A stretch of 6,702 nt of DNA from contig CANCOG010000281.1 in assembly GCA_947379685.1 (NCBI GenBank), positions 1-6,702 of the forward strand. The letters run 5' to 3'. Below are positions 1 to 5,441 of this stretch, in pieces (positions within the stretch are counted from its first letter, which is position 1; every line of letters starts with the position of its first letter). Source of the DNA: Flavipsychrobacter stenotrophus. Its GTDB lineage: Bacteria > Bacteroidota > Bacteroidia > Chitinophagales > Chitinophagaceae. The translations under genes and the position numbers were made by a program. Below the pieces are notes generated by a model. That model did no database searches and was not told the DNA's origin. It worked only from the letters and a program-made list of their open reading frames with translations.

Positions 1-96
1 CCCGAAAATGTGGGTAGCCCTTGCATCAACAGACATCAACAGAATACCCACTGTGGCCAGAAGGCCGGCCAAGAAGCCTGATAAGATTTTTTTCAT
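1..96 (-). CDS. N-terminus of a secreted, possibly gliding/adhesin-type surface protein (partial)
   Basis: Only the first 32 codons are in the window; the gene continues beyond the left edge. Read from the ATG at 96-94, the product starts MKKILSGFLAGL, continues through a hydrophobic stretch (residues about 5-22) and reaches an ARA site at about 25-27, followed by THIFG. This is a clear Sec signal peptide with an A-x-A signal peptidase I site. A mature end of the T-H-I-(F/V)-G type is common in large Bacteroidota surface proteins with a type IX secretion 'gliding motility-associated C-terminal' sorting domain (family knowledge). That domain lies outside the window, so the assignment is inference. 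No Shine-Dalgarno sequence precedes the ATG, which is normal for this phylum. It is separated from the next minus-strand gene by more than 580 bp and so probably has its own promoter. The coding start is well supported; the family is not. Confidence 0.75.
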   Translation of the reverse strand, partial: MKKILSGFLAGLLATVGILLMSVDARATHIFG

Positions 97-203
97 AAAT
101 TTTGCAGTAAAAATGGATAAATAGTTAATCATTTAATTGTTTTCTGAACCTGGCAAATAAGTTTAATTTACAATACAACCTGAAAAAACACTACCATGAT
201 AGA

Positions 204-226
204 CAACCTTTGGGTAAACAAGGTTG
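204..226. repeat. Inverted repeat, 7 bp arms with 9-base loop
   Basis: The arms are CAACCTT (204-210) and AAGGTTG (220-226), a perfect match, with loop TGGGTAAAC. On the plus strand it is followed by G and five T, so it has the shape of a weak intrinsic terminator. No plus-strand gene is visible upstream to need one, so an operator or chance palindrome upstream of the minus-strand gene starting at 96 is equally possible. Confidence 0.35.
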
Positions 227-256
227 GTTTTTCACAATAAAATGCAAAAAAATGGC

Positions 257-279
257 AAAAAAATAGGTAAAAATACCTA
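257..279 (-). terminator. Possible intrinsic terminator of the peptidase transcript (minus strand)
   Basis: On the minus strand TAGGTA and TACCTA (arms 274-279 and 264-269) flank a four-base loop and are followed at once by seven U (A run at 257-263). The stem is perfect but only 6 bp with two G-C pairs. It lies about 400 bases beyond the stop codon of the last gene of the minus-strand pair, and before the next minus-strand gene. The geometry is right but the stem is weak. Confidence 0.35.
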
Positions 280-634
280 AAATTAAAACGGTGACGCAAT
301 ATATAACCTTTTATTCAAAATCTAAAACGTATTTTCTACAGTTTGGGGAGAATTAATTATTTTAATGTGAAAGAATTTAAAAACATGGTGGAAATTAAAC
401 ATGCATGTAATAGTATTTTCAATTTTTATAATGAAGGTTTTGGTTATTTAGACGCCGTTTTTTGGGGATTCATTTGAGCGGCGGTTTGGTTTGACAATTT
501 TGTGACAAAGATCTTTTTTGGGGGGAGGGATTTTGTTCCCGGTTACCTATTGTTCAACCACTTTGGGGTAGGTATTTATCGCTTTTCTACCGCCTCCACG
601 ATGGCTATCGGGATCACCGGCGGCTATTATTGTT

Positions 635-651
635 TTAGCCCTTCGGGCTAA
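635..651 (-). terminator. Strong small hairpin 29 bases past the stop of the cysteine-cluster protein gene
   Basis: The sequence TTAGCCC-TTC-GGGCTAA is a perfect 7 bp stem with four G-C pairs and a three-base loop. It begins 28 bases after the TGA stop at 682-680 on the minus strand. What follows on that strand is AAACAATAATAG, not a U tract, so classical intrinsic termination is doubtful. It may instead be a transcript-end stabilising structure or part of a dispersed palindromic repeat. The structure is directly visible; its role is inferred. Confidence 0.4.
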
Positions 652-679
652 TGGATTGGAACTTGCAACATGCAGCAAC

Positions 680-1726
680 TCACTTAATATTAACCTTACT
701 GCCGGCCTTAACGTACTTCCTCCCATTGAATTTATAGGTATGCAATATATTGAATCTACACGTGTCCATTTTGACATTACTATTCGCCTGATCGGGGGCA
801 TTGGCTGGCTTAGGTGGTTCGTGGAATTTTTCAAAAGAACCTTTTATGCGTACTGACAGGGGCGCAAATTTCTCACCTGGGTTTCGGGAATTCTCCAGCG
901 ACTCGTCCTCAGCGAAACTGACAATATCTTCCCGCTCTTCCTTCCGTTTTTTTAGCACTAACCTGAACTGGTTATTGACTAATGCAAACACAATTATATC
1001 ACCAAAATACAGTCCTCCCGACCCTCCGTATAGGTAGTGCAGGTAGCATCCATAATTATTCTTGCCCAACTTCACCAGATGCAGATCCGGCATATGCTGG
1101 AATTGACCGTAACAACCAAGGGCAGGGTTAAAGGATTTCAATACCCACCTGCCACGCTCAAGCCTATACCAGGCAAGCCCAAGAGTAACACAAACTTCGT
1201 GTCCGCAAAACATACAATTGGTGCAGCAACCGTCGTGTGTACTTATAGCAAAGTAGATGTTTTTGAATCCACTGTCATCTGTAAAAACCAGCGTGTCCTT
1301 CGGTTCGCTTACATTTCCATCTTTATAGGGAAATACTGCACCAACCTGTCCCCAACCATCCAGGAACGTTTTCCTAGGCATAGAGTTATTGATCCATATG
1401 TCCAGATCCATCTTGTCGGCCTCGTCATATTCCTTGTTGGGAAAATGCGCACAATTGCCGGGTATCAATTGCTGCAATGCCTTTGCCGGAACGAAGGGAT
1501 CGGGCAACGACTGCCCTACCCGCCCAAAGGAGGTAACCAATGTCGGAACCATATAAATATACTGATCTATATTTACTGGCTTTAGTGGTTTGTGATTGGC
1601 TTTATGGAGGGCGTTTTTCTTAGTTTGCGCTAAAGCCAACATGGGCATCAATGCAAAACAAACTAAAACAAACTTAATGCAAGCATCCCGAAAAGTAAAG
1701 GGCATAGTTACCATAAACAGCCTCAT
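680..1726 (-). CDS. Secreted protein of unknown function with a cysteine cluster
   Basis: This complete reading frame of 348 codons is not a family I recognise. From the first ATG the N-terminus has a basic stretch, a hydrophobic core at about residues 18-32 and an ALA-Q site near 31-34, so a Sec signal peptide is likely. A start at the third Met in frame (residue 8, end coordinate 1705) gives a more normal 26-residue signal peptide; residue 5 is also possible and has an AGG about 7 bases upstream. The striking part is residues 167-179, with Cys at 167, 168, 171, 174 and 179 plus His176. More Cys lie at 92, 205 and 227. After it come aromatic- and Gly-rich stretches (about 183-256, including GGSGGLYFGD) that suggest a beta-rich fold. 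A charged K/E segment follows at about 259-275, then a Pro-rich linker near 304-312. It starts 33 bp after the stop of the prolyl oligopeptidase gene with no visible terminator or promoter between them, so co-transcription is likely. Metal binding or disulfide formation by the cluster is only inference. Confidence 0.85.
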   Translation of the reverse strand: MRLFMVTMPFTFRDACIKFVLVCFALMPMLALAQTKKNALHKANHKPLKPVNIDQYIYMVPTLVTSFGRVGQSLPDPFVPAKALQQLIPGNCAHFPNKEYDEADKMDLDIWINNSMPRKTFLDGWGQVGAVFPYKDGNVSEPKDTLVFTDDSGFKNIYFAISTHDGCCTNCMFCGHEVCVTLGLAWYRLERGRWVLKSFNPALGCYGQFQHMPDLHLVKLGKNNYGCYLHYLYGGSGGLYFGDIIVFALVNNQFRLVLKKRKEEREDIVSFAEDESLENSRNPGEKFAPLSVRIKGSFEKFHEPPKPANAPDQANSNVKMDTCRFNILHTYKFNGRKYVKAGSKVNIK

Positions 1727-1759
1727 TTAACTAAAATTGGAAATACTGCAATCATCCCG

Positions 1760-3883
1760 CTACTTTCCCGGATTGTACTCTACACCCATGTTATAGAATA
1801 AAAATGCCCATTTGTCTGCTTGCTCGGCAATCAGCATATCGGTTGGCTTTCCTGCTCCATGGCCAGCCTTTGTTTCAATTCGGATCAGGACCGGGTTCTC
1901 GCACTTCTGTGCCGCCTGCAACGAGGCAGCGAATTTGAAAGAGTGCGCAGGTACTACCCTATCGTCATGATCGCCGGTGAGTACCAGGGTTGCCGGGTAG
2001 CAAGTTCCTGATTTCACATTATGGACAGGCGAATATTTATGGAGGTAGTCGAACATTTCCTTGCTGTCTTCGGCAGTGCCATAATCGTAAGCCCAACCTG
2101 CACCTGCAGTAAACTTATTATAACGCAACATATCCAACACTCCAACCGCAGGGAAACAAACCTGGAAGAGATCGGGTCTTTGTGTCATACATGCCCCTAC
2201 AAGTAACCCTCCGTTGGAACCACCTGAAATTGCCAGGTATTCTTTAGATGTGTATTTTTCATTGATGAGGAATTGAGCGGCAGCGATAAAGTCATTGAAC
2301 ACATTCTGTTTGTTCATCTTGGTACCTGCATTGTGCCAGGCATCGCCATACTCACCACCACCGCGCAGGTTTGCCACGCAGTATATTCCGCCATTTTCCA
2401 TGAACACGACATTACTCACACTAAAGGATGGCGTCAGGCTGATGTTGAAACCACCGTAGCCATACAACATAGTTGGATTTTTGCCGTCCATCTTTAAACC
2501 CTTTTTGTGGGTGATGATCATGGGCACCTTTGTACCATCAGCCGAAGTGTAAAATACTTGCTTGCTCTCGTAACCAGCCGGGTCGAATTTTACATTAGAC
2601 TCTTTGTAGAAGTATGACTTTCCGGTGGCGATATCATATTTAAAAATAGTAGGAGGATAAATGTAGGAGGTATATGTATAATAAGTTGCCATTTCATCGA
2701 TCTTACCACCAAAGCCACTGGCGGTTCCTAAGCCAGGCAACAAAATCGCATGCTCCTTTACGCCTTCCACCGTGTACTGTATCACTTCTGTAACTGCATC
2801 CTTCAGGTAATGAGCAAAGAACTTATGACCGCAGGCAGAAACACTTAACGGGAACTTAGTTTCAGGTATAATGTCATGCCAACTAACCACTTCTGGGTTT
2901 TGGGCATCTGCAATTACCAGCCTGTGGTTAGGTGCGCCGAGGTTTGTTTCTATATATAAGATATCGTTTTCTTCAAAAACGACATTGTGTTCGTTATCAA
3001 AACCCGTAATAATTGGTTTTATAGGTGCATTCGGCACCGAAAGGTCCTGAATATACAATTCGTTACCATAAGTGGCATTGGCCGCAGAAATAATCAGATA
3101 CTTCTGATCTTCTGTTACACTGGCACCAATGTACCTGCGCTGCATTTTCTCGCCACCGAATATGAGCTTGTCTTCGCTCTGTGGTGTGCCTTTTTTGTGA
3201 TAGTACAATTTATGCACCTGCGTCATTTCCGAAAGTTCGCTGCCCTTGGGCTTGTCGTAACTGCTATAGTAGAAACCATCATTACGTAACCAGGAAAGCC
3301 CGCTGAATTTTACGTCGTGCAGGGTATCTTCCAGCAGTTTCATAGTTTTAGTGTCCATAATGAATACCGTTCTCCAGTCTGACCCGCCTTCCGAGATCTG
3401 GTAGGCAGCATAAGAACCATCTTTTGTGAACTCTATCCCCTGCAGGGAGGTGGTACCATCGGAAGAAAATTTATTGGGATCAAGAAATACATGCGCCTTC
3501 TCTTCATCTTTTTCGCGATACAGTACATACTGGTTTTGAAGGCCGTTGTTCTTATAATAATAGGTAAAGGCACCTTCTTTAAATGGCGCAGTAAATTTTT
3601 CGTAATTCCAGAGTTCCTTCAGGCGGGCCTTGATGTCCTTTCTGTATGTAATGCGATTGAGGAAGGTGTTGGTAACGCTGTTTTCCTGTTCAACCCATTG
3701 TTTTGTACTGTCGGACCGGTCGTCTTCCAGCCAGCGATAAGGGTCGCTTACGGCTGTTCCGAAATAATTATCTGTTTGTGGTCCCTGTTGTGTAACAGGA
3801 TATTGAAGGGGTGGAAATTTATGCTGAGCGTTCGCTGTCATAACGGTTATTAATAAAGTAGCACTGATTGCTGTTATTTTCAT
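1760..3883 (-). CDS. Prolyl oligopeptidase, periplasmic, S9A family
   Basis: This 707-residue serine peptidase should cleave peptides of up to about 30 residues after proline (family knowledge), here in the periplasm. Residues 1-19 form a Sec signal peptide ending ANA before Gln20. The N-terminal peptidase_S9_N part begins near 25 with the typical DPYRWLED at 47-54 and spans the seven-bladed propeller to about 430. The C-terminal alpha/beta hydrolase part carries LYGYGGFN at 473-480 (oxyanion Tyr), GGSNGG with nucleophile Ser556, Trp597 (the S1-pocket tryptophan of the family), GDHDDRV with Asp640 as the likely acid and Arg642 as the substrate-binding arginine, and KAGHGAGKPT with catalytic His675. 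The triad is complete and the length is normal, so the enzyme should be active. The ATG at 3883-3881 is the only start that keeps the signal peptide; no Shine-Dalgarno sequence is seen. Upstream on the minus strand TTATTTTG (3930-3923) is one base off the TAnnTTTG box but lacks a good -33 element. It reads towards the cysteine-cluster protein gene, 33 bp away. Confidence 0.97.
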   Translation of the reverse strand: MKITAISATLLITVMTANAQHKFPPLQYPVTQQGPQTDNYFGTAVSDPYRWLEDDRSDSTKQWVEQENSVTNTFLNRITYRKDIKARLKELWNYEKFTAPFKEGAFTYYYKNNGLQNQYVLYREKDEEKAHVFLDPNKFSSDGTTSLQGIEFTKDGSYAAYQISEGGSDWRTVFIMDTKTMKLLEDTLHDVKFSGLSWLRNDGFYYSSYDKPKGSELSEMTQVHKLYYHKKGTPQSEDKLIFGGEKMQRRYIGASVTEDQKYLIISAANATYGNELYIQDLSVPNAPIKPIITGFDNEHNVVFEENDILYIETNLGAPNHRLVIADAQNPEVVSWHDIIPETKFPLSVSACGHKFFAHYLKDAVTEVIQYTVEGVKEHAILLPGLGTASGFGGKIDEMATYYTYTSYIYPPTIFKYDIATGKSYFYKESNVKFDPAGYESKQVFYTSADGTKVPMIITHKKGLKMDGKNPTMLYGYGGFNISLTPSFSVSNVVFMENGGIYCVANLRGGGEYGDAWHNAGTKMNKQNVFNDFIAAAQFLINEKYTSKEYLAISGGSNGGLLVGACMTQRPDLFQVCFPAVGVLDMLRYNKFTAGAGWAYDYGTAEDSKEMFDYLHKYSPVHNVKSGTCYPATLVLTGDHDDRVVPAHSFKFAASLQAAQKCENPVLIRIETKAGHGAGKPTDMLIAEQADKWAFLFYNMGVEYNPGK

Positions 3884-4114
3884 TATCAGATTTTTAAATT
3901 GGTCTTATTCCGATTTCAGGCACAAAATAAGCGGTTTTTTGTAAGAGTACTATTTCTGTATGCAACAAACGGTTCCTGCCTGGTAATTATGATGCCGCCA
4001 ATAGAATAAATTCTACTTTAAATCGTCCTTAACATAAAGAACGAAGAAAAAAACACAATATACCAATAGGCCTACCACCGTAACATTTACCCAGCCAGTA
4101 AAATCGGTATATTG

Positions 4115-4136
4115 TAATTGCTCAACTCAGCAATTA
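4115..4136. repeat. Inverted repeat, 8 bp arms, overlapping the candidate promoter of lipoprotein 1
   Basis: TAATTGCT (4115-4122) and AGCAATTA (4129-4136) are perfect complements around a six-base loop. The left arm contains the TTG proposed as the -33 element (4118-4120) and the right arm lies in the spacer. That is a sensible place for a repressor or activator site. It ends 30 bases before the ATG and is not followed by a clean T tract, so a terminator is less likely. The second lipoprotein copy lacks this repeat. Confidence 0.45.
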
Positions 4137-4148
4137 TTCCTAATTTTA
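4118..4148 (+). promoter_or_regulatory. Candidate Bacteroidota promoter for lipoprotein 1
   Basis: TTG at 4118-4120, a 20-base spacer and TAATTTTA at 4141-4148 fit the phylum's TTG / TAnnTTTG pattern except for the last base (A for G). Transcription would begin near 4153-4156, leaving a leader of only about a dozen bases before the ATG at 4167. Confidence 0.35.
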
Positions 4149-4166
4149 TTTTCATAATAGTTCTCT

Positions 4167-4598
4167 ATGAAATACCTGTCCTATTCGCTCAAATCGATTT
4201 TCTGCCTTTTTGTATCGGGCGTAATTCTTTTGAATACAGGCTGTAACCGTGAAAAGCAAATGGTACAACCCGTTACCACCGGATCTCACCACCTCGCCGG
4301 AACCTATACCTGGAGGGTAACCCGTCAGGATAGAAGCGACCATGGGATAGTAATGGGCACTAGCGCACTACCTGATACCGTTTTTTCTATAAATACGCTT
4401 AGCGACTCGTCAATTAATGTACTGGGCAATATTCTGATATTTCGCGACGATCATTTTTCCAAATCGATCATCATGCCCGGATCCTATGCCACTACATACA
4501 CCTTAACATATTCCTCAGACTCGATATTTTTCAGCTATGAATACGGCTCAGGTGCGTTCATGGTGACCAACATCTCGTACCACGCTGCCCGTAATTAG
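4167..4598 (+). CDS. Small lipoprotein, copy 1 of a tandem paralogous pair
   Basis: The 143-residue product has a basic N-terminus, a hydrophobic stretch at about 11-22 and LLNTGC with Cys26, so it is very likely lipidated. The -3 position is Asn rather than the usual Leu, with Leu at -4. The mature part starts CNREK, typical of Bacteroidota lipoproteins. Residues 40-56 (GSHHLAGTYTW to QDR), a D-T-V-F-S-I motif at 70-75 and the tail SYHAARN at 137-143 are shared with copy 2 at 4849. The pattern of alternating polar and hydrophobic residues suggests a small beta-sandwich or lipocalin-like barrel (inference). I do not recognise a named family; similar short 'LAGT...W' lipoproteins occur in Chitinophagaceae. 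The ATG at 4167 is preceded by a T-rich leader without Shine-Dalgarno sequence, which is conserved at copy 2. It has its own candidate promoter and probably its own transcript. Confidence 0.9.
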   Translation: MKYLSYSLKSIFCLFVSGVILLNTGCNREKQMVQPVTTGSHHLAGTYTWRVTRQDRSDHGIVMGTSALPDTVFSINTLSDSSINVLGNILIFRDDHFSKSIIMPGSYATTYTLTYSSDSIFFSYEYGSGAFMVTNISYHAARN

Positions 4599-4848
4599 TG
4601 CGTACATATTTGAACACCCAACAAGAACCACATTTCAAAAAGAAACCTTTTTCCGCTCTATACCAGTATTGCCTACATTAGCAAGCCCTTCATATTTTCT
4701 TGGAGGCAAATCACATAGCTAATTTTTCAATTACCCCTCACCGATAACTTTATTATCCCATCACCGGACTTACCCATCCCATAATTTATTGAACTGTACC
4801 CACGCATTTCAGCTGATATTCTTAATTTTATTCTCATAACTTTTTTCT
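4599..4848 (+). other. Spacer between the two lipoprotein copies, with a weak hairpin and a duplicated leader
   Basis: These 250 bases hold no gene. AAAAAG-AAAC-CTTTTT at 4637-4652 can fold into a 6 bp stem with one G-C pair and might act as a weak terminator for copy 1. The last 30 bases (4819-4848) match about 24 of the 30 bases before copy 1 (4137-4166), including TAATTTTA at 4823-4830, which may be the -7 element of copy 2. The nearest TTG, at 4789-4791, is 31 bases away from it, too far for a normal -33 element. Confidence 0.45.
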
Positions 4849-5292
4849 ATGAAACACCTAACCTCCAGGCACAACTCGATTTTGAACATCTTTATAACGT
4901 GCGTAGTTTCCCTGGGTACCGGATGTACCCGCGATAAGCAAACGGTCCAGCCTGCGACTGCAGGGTCTCACCACCTCGCCGGAACGTACGTCTGGAAGGT
5001 AACCCAACAGGATAGAGACGAGATGGCGATTTGGGTAGGCACCTATACACTTAACGATACAGTTTTTTCTATTACAACGCTCAATGACACTACAATAAAT
5101 GTGCTGGGTGCCCGGCTATTTTATCGCAATAATCGCTTTACCAGTGGAGGAAGTAACATAATCCTTGCAGGTGCAGCAGTCCCATCTACTTACAAGTTGT
5201 CCTATACAAGTGATTCGATATTTTTTACCCATCAGTTTTCACCCGACAGTGTGATGATAAGGTACATGTCGTACCACGCAGCCCGCAATTGA
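4849..5292 (+). CDS. Small lipoprotein, copy 2 of a tandem paralogous pair
   Basis: The 147-residue product aligns with copy 1 (4167-4598) from end to end, with about 55-60% identity by eye and four extra residues near 99-104. Signal peptide residues 1-25 end in SLGTG before Cys26, giving a lipobox with Leu at -4 and Gly at -3; the mature protein starts CTRDK. Conserved blocks are GSHHLAGTY (39-47), the QDR at 54-56, DTVFSI (70-75), INVLG (83-87), SDSIFF (121-126) and SYHAARN at the very C-terminus. It is most divergent in the signal peptide and the middle loop, which suggests selection on the mature fold. It lies 250 bp after copy 1 and 149 bp before the TamB-like gene on the same strand. 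No function can be assigned. A short inverted repeat AATTG/CAATT (5287-5302) overlaps the stop codon but is too weak to call a terminator. Confidence 0.9.
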   Translation: MKHLTSRHNSILNIFITCVVSLGTGCTRDKQTVQPATAGSHHLAGTYVWKVTQQDRDEMAIWVGTYTLNDTVFSITTLNDTTINVLGARLFYRNNRFTSGGSNIILAGAAVPSTYKLSYTSDSIFFTHQFSPDSVMIRYMSYHAARN

Positions 5293-5404
5293 CTATTCAA
5301 TTATAATAAAGCATTAAAAATACTTCCCCCGGTTCAGTAGTGCACAAACACAACTAAGACAACTTATTAACATTTCAGGACAACCATGTTGGGTACATTG
5401 GCTT

Positions 5405-5412
5405 TATATTTG
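5405..5412 (+). promoter_or_regulatory. Perfect Bacteroidota -7 box upstream of the TamB-like gene
   Basis: TATATTTG matches TAnnTTTG at every fixed position. Transcription would begin near 5418-5420, about 22 bases before the proposed start codon at 5442. No TTG lies at the usual 19-21 base distance; the nearest (5389-5391) leaves only a 13-base spacer, so the -33 element is poor or absent. Confidence 0.55.
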
Positions 5413-5441
5413 CAGTGTACCATTAAAACTGGAAGACTGCC

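Larger units (their letters stand above)
97..679. other. Long non-coding intergenic region: AT-rich part plus GC-richer hairpin block
   Basis: No convincing gene lies in these 583 bases. From 97 to about 540 the DNA is very AT-rich with A and T runs. It contains an inverted repeat at 204-226 and a minus-strand terminator-like hairpin at 257-279. From about 541 to 655 composition shifts to more G+C, with a 7 bp hairpin at 635-651 and a TACCTA/TAGGTA pair at 544-549 and 569-574. The region must hold the 3' end of the minus-strand peptidase transcript and the promoter of the gene starting at 96. I could not find a full TAnnTTTG box on the minus strand for that gene. Confidence 0.7.
3884..4166. 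promoter_or_regulatory. Divergent intergenic region between the peptidase and lipoprotein 1
   Basis: These 283 bases separate genes transcribed away from each other, so both promoters should be here. For the minus strand the best candidate is TTATTTTG at 3930-3923, one mismatch to TAnnTTTG. For the plus strand it is the TTG/TAATTTTA pair at 4118-4148. A small palindrome, TAGAAT-AA-ATTCTA, lies at 4002-4015, and a longer inverted repeat at 4115-4136. No RNA gene or open frame is supported. Confidence 0.5.

Noticed and set aside
385..477. A 30-codon plus-strand frame in the AT-rich spacer (open upstream to about 307 without an ATG)
   Set aside because: It is too short, AT-driven, lacks a ribosome site and a promoter, and has no recognisable motif; chance is the simplest explanation.
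547..834. Minus-strand 95-codon frame overlapping the 3' end of the cysteine-cluster protein gene
   Set aside because: Its first half lies in another frame of the well-supported gene ending at 680 and the rest runs through the hairpin block; it has no signal, domain or start context of its own.
1037..1585. Plus-strand 182-codon frame opposite the cysteine-cluster protein gene
   Set aside because: It is antisense to a gene with a signal peptide and coherent composition, and its own translation shows no domain.
3491..3853. Plus-strand hydrophobic 120-codon frame opposite the start of the prolyl oligopeptidase
   Set aside because: The minus-strand peptidase is certain (complete triad); the hydrophobic look comes from reading its complement.
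4637..4652. AAAAAG/CTTTTT hairpin after lipoprotein copy 1 as a true terminator
   Set aside because: The stem has a single G-C pair and is not followed by a T tract; it is kept only as a note in the spacer entry.
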